A DNA stretch of 64,000 nucleotides from Verrucomicrobia subdivision 3 bacterium UBA693 (GCA_002298785.1 DBMR01000001.1:5949-69948); one strand, 5' to 3'; shown: positions 17,284 through 26,764, numbered from the stretch's first letter. Numbers and translations are program-made. The notes: a model not told the origin generated them from the sequence alone.

Positions 17284-17434
17284 GATCGCGACCCGAGGTT
17301 AAGACCTTCAGCTCAGAAAACAAATTTTTTTCCACTTCCAGATTAATTCAAACCCGGCGAAGACCGACGGTGCGGCCGAACCGCCTCCGCAGTTTTGCTT
17401 CACACCGGCCAGGCTCGGCACTACGCTCGTCCTC

Positions 17435-18226
17435 ATGAATATCGACCAAAATCCTCTGCCCCCACGAAATACCCGACGAGACTTTTTGAAAGTGTCGACT
17501 CTGGCCCTCGGCGGCGCTGCTGCCGCTTCCCTTGCTTCCCTCCCCGCACAGGCGGGCGATTGGCCAGGCAAACCCCGCGAGCTGGTCAGCAAAGGAAATG
17601 TCATCCTTTTCCAGGGCGATTCCATCACGGATGCCGGACGCAGCCGGGAACAGGCCGCCGTACCCAACGAGCAGCCTGGCCTCGGCAACGGCTACGCCTG
17701 GCTCGCGGCGGCACAACTGCTGACGGAACGACCGGGGTCTGGCGTGAAGGTTTTCAATCGCGGCATCAGCGGCCACAAAGTTTATCAACTAGCCGAACGC
17801 TGGGACGCCGACTGCCTCGCAATCAAACCGGACGTCCTCAGCATTCTTATCGGGGTAAATGACATCTGGCACAAGCTGACCGGGAACTACAATGGCACGG
17901 TGGAGGTTTACGAGAAGGACTACCATCAACTTCTCGAGCGTACGCGCAAAGCATTGCCCCGCGTTAAATTAGTGGTGTGCGAGCCCTTCGTGCTGCGGTG
18001 CGGCGCGGTGACGGATAAATGGTTTCCGGAATTTGACGCGTTCCGCGCGGCGGCCCGGCGCGTGGCCGTCGCTCACAAGGCGTTGTTCGTGCCGTTCCAG
18101 TCGATGTTCGATGAAGCGGTCAAGTATGCCCCGGCGGAGCATTGGGCTAAAGACGGCGTCCACCCCAGCAGCGCGGGCGCGGCGCTCATGGCGCATAGCT
18201 GGCTGCGCCTGGCTGCCGAGGATTGA
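17435..18226 (+). CDS. Tat-exported SGNH/GDSL-type esterase
   Basis: A 263-residue exported hydrolase. A twin-arginine leader (RRDFLKVSTLALGGAAAA) precedes the four SGNH blocks: 'FQGDSITDAG' with the catalytic Ser63, 'FNRGISGHK' with the oxyanion Gly, 'IGVNDIWH' with Asn, and 'DGVHPSSAG' with the catalytic Asp-x-x-His. Secreted SGNH enzymes of this size remove acetyl groups from xylan, rhamnogalacturonan or other polysaccharides; the setting beside GH29, GH10 and CE15 genes supports a carbohydrate acetylesterase. It is convergent with the fucosidase gene, 6 bases apart. Confidence 0.88.
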   Translation: MNIDQNPLPPRNTRRDFLKVSTLALGGAAAASLASLPAQAGDWPGKPRELVSKGNVILFQGDSITDAGRSREQAAVPNEQPGLGNGYAWLAAAQLLTERPGSGVKVFNRGISGHKVYQLAERWDADCLAIKPDVLSILIGVNDIWHKLTGNYNGTVEVYEKDYHQLLERTRKALPRVKLVVCEPFVLRCGAVTDKWFPEFDAFRAAARRVAVAHKALFVPFQSMFDEAVKYAPAEHWAKDGVHPSSAGAALMAHSWLRLAAED

Positions 18227-18232
18227 CGCGCG

Positions 18233-19648
18233 TCACTCGAGCGAAACCACCGATACCACCGGGTCCGGAGCAGCAGGCGGGAGCGTGACGGTCACGAGCC
18301 CGCTCTCCTGGGCGATTTCCAGCTTTTTGCCCGTCGCCAGCAACCGCGCTCCGGTCACCTCGAACGGGGCTTTGACTGCCAGTTTCCCGTCTTTGGGCCA
18401 GTCAAAGACGTGCAGATAGAGGCGGGACTTCCCGCTTGCCAAACGCTTTTGCGTGCAGCGACCCCACGCCGGCTTTTCAAAGGGCGAAGCCGTCGTGCCG
18501 TAAATTGACTCGCCGTTCACCTGCATCCAGGCGCCGATTGCCCTCATCGCCTTGACGCTTTCCGGCGGCACCGAACCGTCTCCCTTCGGCCCGATATTCA
18601 GCAGGTAATTGCCGCCTTTGCTGGCGATATCCACGAGGTTCCGAATGAGAGTCTCGTCTGTTTTCCAGGCGTGGTCGTGGTCGCTATAGCCCCAAGTGGT
18701 GTTCAACGTCATGCAGGTTTCCCAATCCACTCCTGGCATGCCTGTGTCCGGTATATGCTGCTCGGGAGTGATGAAATCTCCGTAGGCGGTATCCAGCCGC
18801 GGCAAGTAACCCTCCGTGGCCATGCTGCCCCAGCCCGCCTCGGGACTGCGATAAAGCCGATTGTTCATGATAATTCCCGGCCGCGCCGCGCGCGTCAGCT
18901 TCATCAGGTCCGTCGCCCGCCATGCGGCATCTCCCTGAAAATCCAGGGCGCTGTAATCCCACCACATCACGTCCACCGGGTAGGCGGTGACCAACTCCTT
19001 CACCTGGGCGTGCAAATATTCCAAGTATCGCACGTGGTCCCGCGTCCCGTTCGGATACGGTTTGCCTTTCAACGGATGCGGCAACTGCTGGGACTTCTGG
19101 TACTCGTATTGATCGTGGTGCCAATCGATCACCGAATGGTAAAACCCGACCCGCAGCCCTTCCGCCTTGAGCGATTCGACAATTTCTTTCACCAGGTCGC
19201 GATGCAGCACCGTGCCCGCATCGTATTCGCTGACTTTGGAATCATGGAGCGCAAAGCCCTCGTGATGTTTGGTCGTGAACACCACGTATTTGCACCCGGC
19301 GGCTTTCGCCAGCGCCGCCCATTCCCGCGCAAAACCCGGTTCCGGTTTGAAGAGCGGGATGGCCGCCCGGGCATAGGTGTCCGTATCCGCCTTCACCCGC
19401 TCTTGAATCCATTCCATACCGCCCCGAGTCCCCACCGGCTTGCCTTCCCAGGTTCCCGCCAGACCCGAATACAGCCCCCAGTGCACGAACATGCCGAAGC
19501 GTGCCTCGCGCCACCATTGCATCCGGGCGTCCCGTTCCGCCACATTTTCCCGCTGCGCCTCGGCGCGCACCCATCCCGGCGCCACGCCGGCCCAGATCAG
19601 CGCCGCCAACCCAAATCCCACCGTCCATTTCCTGCTCAAATTTGTCAT
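18233..19648 (-). CDS. Alpha-L-fucosidase, GH29
   Basis: A 471-residue secreted glycoside hydrolase. After a signal peptide (1-31) the sequence starts 'MQWWREARFGMFVHWGLYSG', the diagnostic N-terminus of the GH29 barrel. 'FTTKHHEGFALHDSKVSEYD' and 'VMWWDYSALDFQG' follow; Asp231 in the latter is the likely catalytic nucleophile. The C-terminal beta-sandwich is present ('ESIYGTTASPFEKPAWGRCT'). GH29 enzymes cleave terminal alpha-L-fucose from plant xyloglucan, host glycans or algal polymers. The downstream end is convergent with the SGNH esterase; a Tat-type isomerase-like gene lies just upstream on the same strand and may be co-transcribed. Confidence 0.93.
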   Translation of the reverse strand: MTNLSRKWTVGFGLAALIWAGVAPGWVRAEAQRENVAERDARMQWWREARFGMFVHWGLYSGLAGTWEGKPVGTRGGMEWIQERVKADTDTYARAAIPLFKPEPGFAREWAALAKAAGCKYVVFTTKHHEGFALHDSKVSEYDAGTVLHRDLVKEIVESLKAEGLRVGFYHSVIDWHHDQYEYQKSQQLPHPLKGKPYPNGTRDHVRYLEYLHAQVKELVTAYPVDVMWWDYSALDFQGDAAWRATDLMKLTRAARPGIIMNNRLYRSPEAGWGSMATEGYLPRLDTAYGDFITPEQHIPDTGMPGVDWETCMTLNTTWGYSDHDHAWKTDETLIRNLVDIASKGGNYLLNIGPKGDGSVPPESVKAMRAIGAWMQVNGESIYGTTASPFEKPAWGRCTQKRLASGKSRLYLHVFDWPKDGKLAVKAPFEVTGARLLATGKKLEIAQESGLVTVTLPPAAPDPVVSVVSLE

Positions 19649-19675
19649 AGTTAATGAATTAAAATTGCCTCCGAT

Positions 19676-20551
19676 TCAACCCAAGACCCCTCGCAGATAA
19701 GTGCAATTGGCCCGGTAACTCTCCAGCATCGGCTGACCGGCCGGCACCGCTCCTTCGATCTGCACCCATCCGTTGTATTCAATCGCGTCCAACGCCTCGC
19801 GCACCTTCGCAAAATCCACTTTACCCTTCCCCAGTAACGAACCGTTCTCCTTGGCGTGAACTTCGCAGATGCGTTTACCCAGTTGGCGAATCTCGGCATA
19901 AATGTCGTAGCCACGATCGTTGGAATTGCAGACATCGTAATACACCCGCACCGCCGGCGAGCCCACTCGCTCCAGGATTTCCAGATGCGCGGCCCCGCTG
20001 AGCCAGCTCTCAATTCCCAAGGACACCCCCGCCCGCTCCGCTTTGGGCGCCACCGCTTTCAAGCGCCGCACCACCTCGCTGACCCCGTCCGCGTCGTTCC
20101 GCAAATCGCCATTCCCGAAAAATGCCAGCAGCACCACCTTCAACTTCAGCGCCACACAGACATCGATCGCGTCGCTCACCCAGGCAATGGTGCGCGCATC
20201 TTTCTTGTATGGAATCTCGTTTAATTCGCCGATGGCCAGGGAAGCGATTTGCACCTTCGCTTGCGCGGCCGCTTCGCGATACTCCTTCTGCAAGGCCGGT
20301 TCCCGCAGACGCATGTTATTCGCGTTGGTCCCCAGGCTCACCTGCACTCCGTCCAGCCCAATGTCGCGCGCCACAGCGAACGCGCCCGGATCGCCCATTT
20401 TGCCAATAGACCAATCGCAGGCCCCAATCCGATACCTGCGCTTGGCCGGTTCGGCGAATAATGGAGCCAGCGGAGACATCGCCAGCGCGGCGGTGGCGGC
20501 ACTCGTAAGCCGCAGCATTTCGCGGCGGGTTATCGCATGGGTTTGGAGCAT
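19676..20551 (-). CDS. Tat-exported sugar isomerase/epimerase-like TIM barrel
   Basis: A 291-residue protein with an N-terminal twin-arginine leader ('TRREMLRLTSAATAAL') and a TIM barrel of the xylose-isomerase-like superfamily: 'RYRIGACDWSIGKMGDPGAF', 'VQVSLGTN', 'VLLAFFGNGDL', 'GVSLGIESWLSG', 'VRVYYDVCNSNDRG' and 'ICEVHAKENG'. The Glu, Asp, His and Glu that bind the metal in this superfamily are all in place. Members act on keto- and aldo-sugars or inositol derivatives; a periplasmic location is unusual but common in Verrucomicrobiota and Planctomycetes. The start at 20551 gives a correct Tat leader; the open frame reaches 20593. Confidence 0.85.
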   Translation of the reverse strand: MLQTHAITRREMLRLTSAATAALAMSPLAPLFAEPAKRRYRIGACDWSIGKMGDPGAFAVARDIGLDGVQVSLGTNANNMRLREPALQKEYREAAAQAKVQIASLAIGELNEIPYKKDARTIAWVSDAIDVCVALKLKVVLLAFFGNGDLRNDADGVSEVVRRLKAVAPKAERAGVSLGIESWLSGAAHLEILERVGSPAVRVYYDVCNSNDRGYDIYAEIRQLGKRICEVHAKENGSLLGKGKVDFAKVREALDAIEYNGWVQIEGAVPAGQPMLESYRANCTYLRGVLG

Positions 20552-20923
20552 AAGCAGGTCTCTATTTGGAATGCGGCGGCAGCGCGGCAGCAACCCCCGT
20601 CTCGCAAGACAGGCCGGCTCGGCCGTGTGTCCACAATGTCATGCCGCGACCATAATCGGTCTGGACAAAACTGGCAATACGCTTGGGATCGGCCCAGCCA
20701 GGGATCCCGCAGTGTGCCGCAGTCACTCTCGACGTCGCTGGTGCTGGTTTGACTGAGAGGCCGAAATGACACAGGTTAAACGGCATCGGGGGGGATTCCA
20801 TCCGTATCGGATCATCCCCCGCACTTTTTATTGTGTCATGAAAATCATGGATCACCGGCAGAGCTGGGGCACCACAGACGCGGCCAGGTTAACCCGGCAC
20901 CGCAACTGGTCGGTGCGGCCACG
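20552..20923. other. Divergent intergenic region, 372 bases
   Basis: Lies between the isomerase-like gene (minus) and the phosphoesterase gene (plus). It contains a strong plus-strand hairpin with a T-rich tail (see the terminator at 20786-20830) that has no gene in front of it. This could end a small RNA transcribed from about 20600, or be a leader attenuator for the phosphoesterase gene. Otherwise I see no coding potential. Confidence 0.45.
20786..20830 (+). terminator. Isolated Rho-independent terminator-like hairpin
   Basis: The G7-AT run at about 20788-20796 pairs with ATCCCCC at 20814-20820, with a nested ATCCG/CGGAT stem and a TAT loop inside. It is followed on the plus strand by GCACTTTTTATTG, an intrinsic-terminator tail. 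No open reading frame precedes it on this strand, and the next gene starts 94 bases later. Confidence 0.55.
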
Positions 20924-22078
20924 ATGAGTGGTGCGCGCATTGCCGTATTCCTGGCCAACGTCCTGGCGATCTGGGCGGGGATGCATTTTTACGTGTTCTG
21001 GCGGGCGTCAAGCGTCCCGTGGATTGCCAGCAGTTGCCCGCGGCAAGCCTGGTGGTGGCTCGGGCTCGGCTTATGGGCCAGTTATCCGCTGGCGCGGTGG
21101 TTGCAGTCGTTGCACACGCCGCTAGTGGCCACCCCGTTTGAATTCCTCGCCTCCACTTGGGTCGGCACCCTTTTCATAATCTTCGCCGCCCTGCTGACGG
21201 TGGAGGTGCTGACCCTGGGCGGGTATCTATGGCCTCAAATGGCTCCTTCGCTTCGAGGATGGGCCATCGCCGGCGCACTGCTGCTGGCCGTGGTCGCCCT
21301 GGTGCAAGGCGCCCGTCCCGCCTCAGTCATCGAGCATGAAGTGCGGCTTCCCGGGTTGCCAAAATCCGCCGACGGGAAAGTGTTAGTGGTGCTTTCAGAC
21401 CTGCACCTCAGTTCCCTGACCACTAGGAATTGGGTAAAATCCCTGGTGCAGCGAGTAAATGACCTGCGCCCGGACCTGGTAATGGTGGCTGGGGATGTGA
21501 TCGATGGCCGCGAGGAGGTGGTGCGACCGATGCTCGACGACCTTCGGCAAATTCACGCACCCCTCGGAATGTGGGCGGTCACCGGGAATCACGACTTCTA
21601 TTCAGGCGATACCACCAGTGCTCGACTGATAGAGTTCGGCGGGATGAAACTGTTGCGAGATGCAGCCGCGCCGGTGGCCCCGGGTCTCTGGGTCGCCGGA
21701 GTGGATGATCTCACCGCGCGCCCGGATCGAACCCAGTCAACCACCGTGGTACGGTCGGTCCTGCGGCAAACTGGTCCCGGGGCGGTGATTTTCGCCTGCC
21801 ACACGCCGGAACTCATGCCGGTGGCCGCCGAATGCGGTGCGGGCCTGATGCTCTCCGGTCACACTCACAACGGGCAAATCTGGCCGTTCAATTTCCTGGT
21901 TCACTTAAGATATCGCTACATCACCGGTCGACACGCGTTCGGACCCATGACGTTGCTGATTGGAAACGGGACGGGTACCTGGGGTCCAAGAATGCGATTG
22001 TGGACACCCGGCCAAATCCTGCGCGTGACCTTGAGATCGGCCGAGGCCGAGGCGCGCGAGCCTCAGAAAGAAACCTAG
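20924..22078 (+). CDS. Membrane-anchored metallophosphoesterase (YaeI/YkuE type)
   Basis: A 384-residue protein: about four hydrophobic segments in the first 130 residues, then a calcineurin-like domain with the metal-binding motifs in order 'LSDLHLSS', 'AGDVIDGRE', 'TGNHDFYSG' and 'LSGHTHNGQIWPF'. YaeI/YkuE relatives hydrolyse UDP-2,3-diacylglucosamine-like or other phospho-lipid substrates at the membrane; this one's substrate is not known. The start at 20924 directly precedes the first membrane helix; the open frame extends to 20831 but adds a non-homologous tail. Confidence 0.88.
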   Translation: MSGARIAVFLANVLAIWAGMHFYVFWRASSVPWIASSCPRQAWWWLGLGLWASYPLARWLQSLHTPLVATPFEFLASTWVGTLFIIFAALLTVEVLTLGGYLWPQMAPSLRGWAIAGALLLAVVALVQGARPASVIEHEVRLPGLPKSADGKVLVVLSDLHLSSLTTRNWVKSLVQRVNDLRPDLVMVAGDVIDGREEVVRPMLDDLRQIHAPLGMWAVTGNHDFYSGDTTSARLIEFGGMKLLRDAAAPVAPGLWVAGVDDLTARPDRTQSTTVVRSVLRQTGPGAVIFACHTPELMPVAAECGAGLMLSGHTHNGQIWPFNFLVHLRYRYITGRHAFGPMTLLIGNGTGTWGPRMRLWTPGQILRVTLRSAEAEAREPQKET

Positions 22079-22124
22079 ACCGCCCAGATCCCACGCCACG
22101 CCGCCTTATCCCGCTCGACCAGGG

Positions 22125-23489
22125 TCACTTCTGGTTCAATCTCACCGGAGCGGCTGGGACGGCGAAACCATCGCCATCCTTCGACAAATTGAACTCCCGG
22201 CTTTGGGCCGTGCCGGAAACGTCGGTCCAATTCACACGATAGCGGCCCTTGAAGCCTCTGAACTTGACGGATTTATCCTCTGATACCGGTATTTCGAGGC
22301 GCGTTTTCCATTCGTGATTGATGAGCGTGTCGAGCGCATAATACACCGGTTTGGCAACCATGTTCGTGTCGTAAAGTCCGGAGAGTGACGGCTCTCCCGA
22401 TGCCGTTCCGCCATCAACCACATTCCACCAGGTGATCCCCATAACCTGGGGATAACTAAACCACAATCGGTAGAGATTGGTGGCGATTGTCGCCTGGATG
22501 ATCTGGCCAGCCGCCGTGTTAGTAGGTGCGCACACCGTCACCTCGCTGATATGGATCGGGCGTTCCGCTTCCCGGAGACAATCCAGCACCGCATAATTCT
22601 TCGCCGGGGTCAAAGCATCCGCTCCGGCGGCGATGCGCTGCGCTTCCCCGGGATTGAAGATATGCATCTGGACCCCGACGCAGTCGATGCGCGCCCCTCG
22701 ATCTATCAAGTCACGGACAATTTCCACATAACGCCGGGAAGGGCCGCCGTGAATGTCGCAGTCGTTGATTCCCAATCGCACGGACGGTGGAAAATACTTC
22801 GCCGCCCATTGGTAGGTCTTGAAGGTGTAATCGTCCGGCATCAACCCGCGATTGGCCTGGTCGATGGATTCGTTCACCACATCCCAGCGTTGCACCCGGG
22901 CCTGGTAACGCTCCGCCAACTCTCGCACATGGGTCTCAAAAATCGGCTCCATCGCCCGGCGATCTTCAGGCATCCATTCCGGATGTCCCCACTGCCGCAT
23001 CCCATAAATGATGGCGTGACCGTTCATGGAAATGCTTCTCGATTCCATATAGGCCACCACAGGATCGGTCGGCGGACGCCGAAACTCGTATGAACTTCCC
23101 GCTGCGTACCGTGGTTTGCCCCGCTCCCGCTCCAGTGTCTTCCAATAGAACGCCACCGTGGCGGCGTTGAAGAGCGTGCCGAACGTCTCGGCGTAACGCT
23201 GGTTCTTCTCGGGCGTCTTCAGATCCCCAAACAGAAAACTGTTTCCTCCAAATAAAAACGCATGCCGCGTTTGCTCCACCATCACCATCGAACCCGGTTT
23301 GACCGAGGGCAAAACCAGCGCCGCCTCAGCCATCCGATGTTCCCGGATGCCTTTCTCGATTCGCGCCTGTGCCTGGGGATTGTCCCACAATGCCCGGTAA
23401 GCGTCGCTGATCACCGGCACGCTGGTTTGACCCGGCGCCGTTCCGTTCAACACGACCGTCAGGAGTAATGCTCCAAGGATTCGCATCAT
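22125..23489 (-). CDS. Secreted endo-1,4-beta-xylanase, GH10
   Basis: A 454-residue exported GH10 enzyme. Signal peptide at 1-20 (ending APGQ). The GH10 barrel is seen in 'NAATVAFYWKTLERERG', 'NGHAIIYG', 'VQRWDVVNES' with the acid/base Glu207, 'GINDCDIHGG', 'IDCVGVQMHI' and 'PIHISEVTV' with the nucleophile Glu316. A C-terminal extension of about 60 residues ('KTRLEIPVSEDKSVKFRGFKGRYRV...') looks like a small beta domain often appended to xylanases of Verrucomicrobiota and Bacteroidota. It hydrolyses xylan backbones outside the cytoplasm. The nearby esterase and CE15 genes act on side groups of the same polymer. Confidence 0.92.
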   Translation of the reverse strand: MMRILGALLLTVVLNGTAPGQTSVPVISDAYRALWDNPQAQARIEKGIREHRMAEAALVLPSVKPGSMVMVEQTRHAFLFGGNSFLFGDLKTPEKNQRYAETFGTLFNAATVAFYWKTLERERGKPRYAAGSSYEFRRPPTDPVVAYMESRSISMNGHAIIYGMRQWGHPEWMPEDRRAMEPIFETHVRELAERYQARVQRWDVVNESIDQANRGLMPDDYTFKTYQWAAKYFPPSVRLGINDCDIHGGPSRRYVEIVRDLIDRGARIDCVGVQMHIFNPGEAQRIAAGADALTPAKNYAVLDCLREAERPIHISEVTVCAPTNTAAGQIIQATIATNLYRLWFSYPQVMGITWWNVVDGGTASGEPSLSGLYDTNMVAKPVYYALDTLINHEWKTRLEIPVSEDKSVKFRGFKGRYRVNWTDVSGTAQSREFNLSKDGDGFAVPAAPVRLNQK

Positions 23490-23743
23490 AAATCGCTTTG
23501 CGGGTCCGGTCCGGGTGTCAGTACGTGCCCCGCCCCGGACAGCAACCGGCAGTCATAGTAAAGCGAAATTGCTTGGCCTCAGCAAGCCTTCACCTCTGGC
23601 TTTCTATTTGAATTCACTCCTTCTCTCCTCCTCCGGTGGCCCCAGCCTCGCATGGCGTTCAACGCCCTGCTTTACGAAGCCTGGAGATCACCACTCTCGG
23701 GCAGAGCGCCCGGCTCGAGCTCGAGTTATTAGGTTGGGCCTGA

Positions 23744-25504
23744 CTACAATCGCGGCGCGGCCGGTTTGACCGGTTCCGCCACCGGCGCGCCGCTCACCTT
23801 GAGGTGGCGTTTGTAAATCCGGTCGCCACACGCGGCATACAGGACGTCGAATTTCTCCCCGCCGAAGGTGAAGTTGGCCACGCTGCCGTTGGGCGTAGGG
23901 ATGATGCACTCCACCCTTCCGGCCTGATCGCAGACCTGGATGCCCAGGCGCGTGGCGACGTATAAACGCCCATCCCGATCGCAGCGCAAACCATCCGCCC
24001 CACTGTCTTCCGCGGTGTCCGGTTCGTGCAGGTGAAAGTATTTTTGCTTGTTGGTCAGGGTGCCGTCCGCCTGGATTTGATAGCTATAGACCCAGTGGGA
24101 ACGAGAGTCGCTGACATACAGGAGGCTCTGGTCGGGAGTCAGCGCGATGCCGTTCGGAAAAGTCAGGCCGGTATCGACCACCTGCTTTTCGCCGCCGCGC
24201 TTGACCAGCCAAACGCGACTGGGACTCTTTCCGTCCCAGGTGGGCTCGGTCACGTAGATCAGACCATCGTGCCGCACGGTGAGGTCGTTGCCTCGAATGC
24301 CCTCCGTGATGACTTCAACCGTGCCGTGCGCGTCGTACGCCACGATTTGCAGCTTGCCACTGGCCGCGGCGTACAGCCGGTTGTCCGGGCCAAACCGTTG
24401 GCCATCGCCGCGCCCGGAATCGGCCAGGAATTCCAAGACCTGGCCATTGGCCTCGATCCGATAAGTTTTGGAATTGGGCACATCATTGAAATAGACCTGC
24501 CCCTGGAGATTCGCGGTGGTTCCCTCGGTTCCTTTGCACCCTTCCGCCACCAATTCCCAGCCGGCACCCGGATCAAGGATTTCCTTGAGATAACCGTTTT
24601 GGGAGGCGCCCGCCTTTACCGGTTGCGGCCAATCCCGCCATAGAAAACGCATGGCGTCCGGAAAGATCGCGGTTGCATGCTTGCCGTTATGACCGCCCTC
24701 ACCCCAGACATGTGAGACCTCATAACCGGCGAAAACCAAAGCGCGGTCCATGGTCTGGTTGGCCATCCACCAGTCGCCGCCGTAGATGTTTAGATCGTTG
24801 GAGCCGTCCTGGAGAAAGATCCGGATGGGCTTGGGCTCGACCTTGCGGATCAGGGTAGGATAAGCGTGACCGCCACGGAGCCCCACGTAAGTGCCAATGG
24901 AACTAAAAACCCGGGAAAATTCCTGAGGCCGTTCCCAGGCGGCGGTAAAGGCGCAGATGGCGCCACTGCTGGCGCCGCCGATGCAGCGGTCATTGCCGCG
25001 GTGCGAGAGTACAATCGGCCTGCCGTCCGCCGTGTGCTGGCGCTCGACTTCGGGCAAAAGTTCCTCGAGCAAGAAGCGCGCGTATGCCGGGCCCAGTCCG
25101 TCATATTCAAAACTGCGGTTGAACCGGTCCAGGGCGTTGGTCTGCCGCGCCTTTACCACCCCCGGGGTGACAAAGACTCCAATGGTAACGGGCATTTCCC
25201 GTTTATGAATCAGGTTGTCAAACACCACCGGCGCATTGTTCTGAATACCGTCCTGGCTGATATACACGCAGGCCGGCTGCGCCGGGTCATACTGCGCCGG
25301 AACGTAGATCCAGTAGTCCCGCGTGGTGCCGGGAAAAATGGCGCTCCGATCAAATACATGCCGGGAAACCTCCCCTTTGGGCACGCCCGGCTGGACCAGC
25401 GAATCCGTCGCTGCCGGGTATTCGTCCGGCGCCGCCATGGCAAATCCCGGGCACGCTGCGACCATCAACCACAAGACCGCTAATCGGTAAAACTTTGGGA
25501 ACAT
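23744..25504 (-). CDS. Secreted esterase fused to SMP-30/gluconolactonase domain
   Basis: A 586-residue exported two-domain protein. After a signal peptide (1-23) comes an esterase D/feruloyl-esterase-like alpha/beta-hydrolase (about 45-300) with the nucleophile Ser179 in GGASSG and a likely His in 'WGEGGHNGKHA'. From about 320 to 580 follows a six-bladed SMP-30/gluconolactonase propeller ('DLTVRHDGLIYVTEPTWDG', 'FPNGIALTPDQSLLYVSDS', 'ADGLRCDRDGRLYVAT'). The fusion suggests a pair of linked hydrolysis steps, for example removal of an ester and opening of a lactone. The Met at 25504 is chosen because it begins the signal peptide; the frame stays open to 25666. Confidence 0.88.
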   Translation of the reverse strand: MFPKFYRLAVLWLMVAACPGFAMAAPDEYPAATDSLVQPGVPKGEVSRHVFDRSAIFPGTTRDYWIYVPAQYDPAQPACVYISQDGIQNNAPVVFDNLIHKREMPVTIGVFVTPGVVKARQTNALDRFNRSFEYDGLGPAYARFLLEELLPEVERQHTADGRPIVLSHRGNDRCIGGASSGAICAFTAAWERPQEFSRVFSSIGTYVGLRGGHAYPTLIRKVEPKPIRIFLQDGSNDLNIYGGDWWMANQTMDRALVFAGYEVSHVWGEGGHNGKHATAIFPDAMRFLWRDWPQPVKAGASQNGYLKEILDPGAGWELVAEGCKGTEGTTANLQGQVYFNDVPNSKTYRIEANGQVLEFLADSGRGDGQRFGPDNRLYAAASGKLQIVAYDAHGTVEVITEGIRGNDLTVRHDGLIYVTEPTWDGKSPSRVWLVKRGGEKQVVDTGLTFPNGIALTPDQSLLYVSDSRSHWVYSYQIQADGTLTNKQKYFHLHEPDTAEDSGADGLRCDRDGRLYVATRLGIQVCDQAGRVECIIPTPNGSVANFTFGGEKFDVLYAACGDRIYKRHLKVSGAPVAEPVKPAAPRL

Positions 25505-25616
25505 GACCGCAACGCTATCGCGGATGCCGGGCCTGTCAAGGGTCCGTCCGCGCCAATCCTCCCCATCACCGGCGACGTGCGCAGCCACCCGTATCGTTTC
25601 CCGCCTCGGCAGGCGG

Positions 25617-26054
25617 TCACGGTTGCGCAGCCCGGCGAGCACGCCACTGGCTCGCCACCTGGGCATGTGCCATCACGACGTCCGGGTCCCGCTGCAACGC
25701 GTCCTCATAATGCCGGGCGAAACCGGAGCCGGTATCAGAAGCCACGAGCAAGCGTGCGGGTTCTCGCAACAGGCTTTCCACGACGGCGGGCATTACCGGT
25801 TTCCGGGCGTCGAGGGCTTCGTCCATGGAAACGATGAGTCGCGAAAGCGGGCTCAACCAAGCGAACCAGGGATCGCTGGTGACCAGTTGGAGAAAATGGT
25901 TGGGCGATTGGATGCGGCCGATGGTGGATTCGTACTGCACGCGCTCGGAATCCACCAGCGCTTTATGCAGGTTCACCAGGGCGGCACGCATGGTTTCCAA
26001 CAGTCGCCGATTGGCCGCCAACCGGTCGGCGACGCTTGGGTCGTTCGTTTCCAC
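25617..26054 (-). CDS. Conserved small cytoplasmic protein of unknown function
   Basis: A 145-residue, mostly helical protein without a signal peptide. It has the pattern 'LLETMRAALVNLHKALVDSERVQYE', 'PNHFLQLVTSDPWFAWLSPLSRLIVSMDEAL' and 'YEDALQRDPDVVMAHAQV', which I recognise as a widely occurring uncharacterised family in Proteobacteria and Verrucomicrobiota. No catalytic motif. It is 52 bases upstream of the minus-strand lipoprotein gene's end and stands alone; function unknown. Confidence 0.72.
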   Translation of the reverse strand: METNDPSVADRLAANRRLLETMRAALVNLHKALVDSERVQYESTIGRIQSPNHFLQLVTSDPWFAWLSPLSRLIVSMDEALDARKPVMPAVVESLLREPARLLVASDTGSGFARHYEDALQRDPDVVMAHAQVASQWRARRAAQP

Positions 26055-26116
26055 CCCCTTATCATAGCACGTTTAGGGGAGTTTGAAGCCGCCGCGACGT
26101 CCATCCGCGCAACCTG

Positions 26117-26764
26117 TCATTCCATGTGCTTGATGAAGGCGTCGGCGCGCGCGATCGAGGTGTTCATGGCTTCAATGAGGCGATTGATCTCGGTGGTGAT
26201 ATTTACCGCCTCACCTTTCAACGAAGCCACCGCCTGCGCGTTCAGATTGTGCTTCATGTACAGGACGTAATCGTTGAGCTGGCGCAGCACTGGGTCCATG
26301 GTCAACTCCGCACTCTTCAGGGCCTGGTGCATGTCGTCGTACTTGCTCTTGGTCGCCGCGAGCTTTTCGCGGCTGCCTTCCCGCAATGACGGGGTGCTGA
26401 TTTGCTGAATCTCACGCTCCCATTCTGCAAACAAGTCGCTCGACACCGTCTCGACCTCTTTGATCCGTTTGTGCACCGCGTCCGCACGGGCCACGCAATC
26501 TTCATGATCACTCTTCAGCGAATTATAGGCCTTCTCCAGGTTGCCACCGTCGAAGCGTGTGATTTCCTTCAACCGGGTCAGGGCATCCTTGAATTGCTCC
26601 TGGGCGCCCGCCTGCGCGTCGCGGGCTTTAACCACATCCTTTTTCAGCAAGTCCCGTTTGTAGACCCCCAGCTTTTCATAAGCGGCATAATAGGTCGACC
26701 GGCAGCCTATCACGGCAGTGAGCAGCACCATGGAGATGGTTAACAGAAAGATCTTTCGTTTCAT
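26117..26764 (-). CDS. DUF2959-type lipoprotein
   Basis: A 215-residue lipoprotein: signal peptide MKRKIFLLTISMVLLTAVIG with a lipobox Cys at 21 (AVIGC), then long amphipathic helices ('YYAAYEKLGVYKRDLLKKDVVKARDAQAGAQEQFKDAL'). The layout, with a KLGV...KRD start and heavy charge, matches DUF2959, a family of unknown function often near polymerisation or stress genes. The frame stays open to 26902, but GCAGGAT before 26764 and the lipobox position set the start. Confidence 0.82.
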   Translation of the reverse strand: MKRKIFLLTISMVLLTAVIGCRSTYYAAYEKLGVYKRDLLKKDVVKARDAQAGAQEQFKDALTRLKEITRFDGGNLEKAYNSLKSDHEDCVARADAVHKRIKEVETVSSDLFAEWEREIQQISTPSLREGSREKLAATKSKYDDMHQALKSAELTMDPVLRQLNDYVLYMKHNLNAQAVASLKGEAVNITTEINRLIEAMNTSIARADAFIKHME

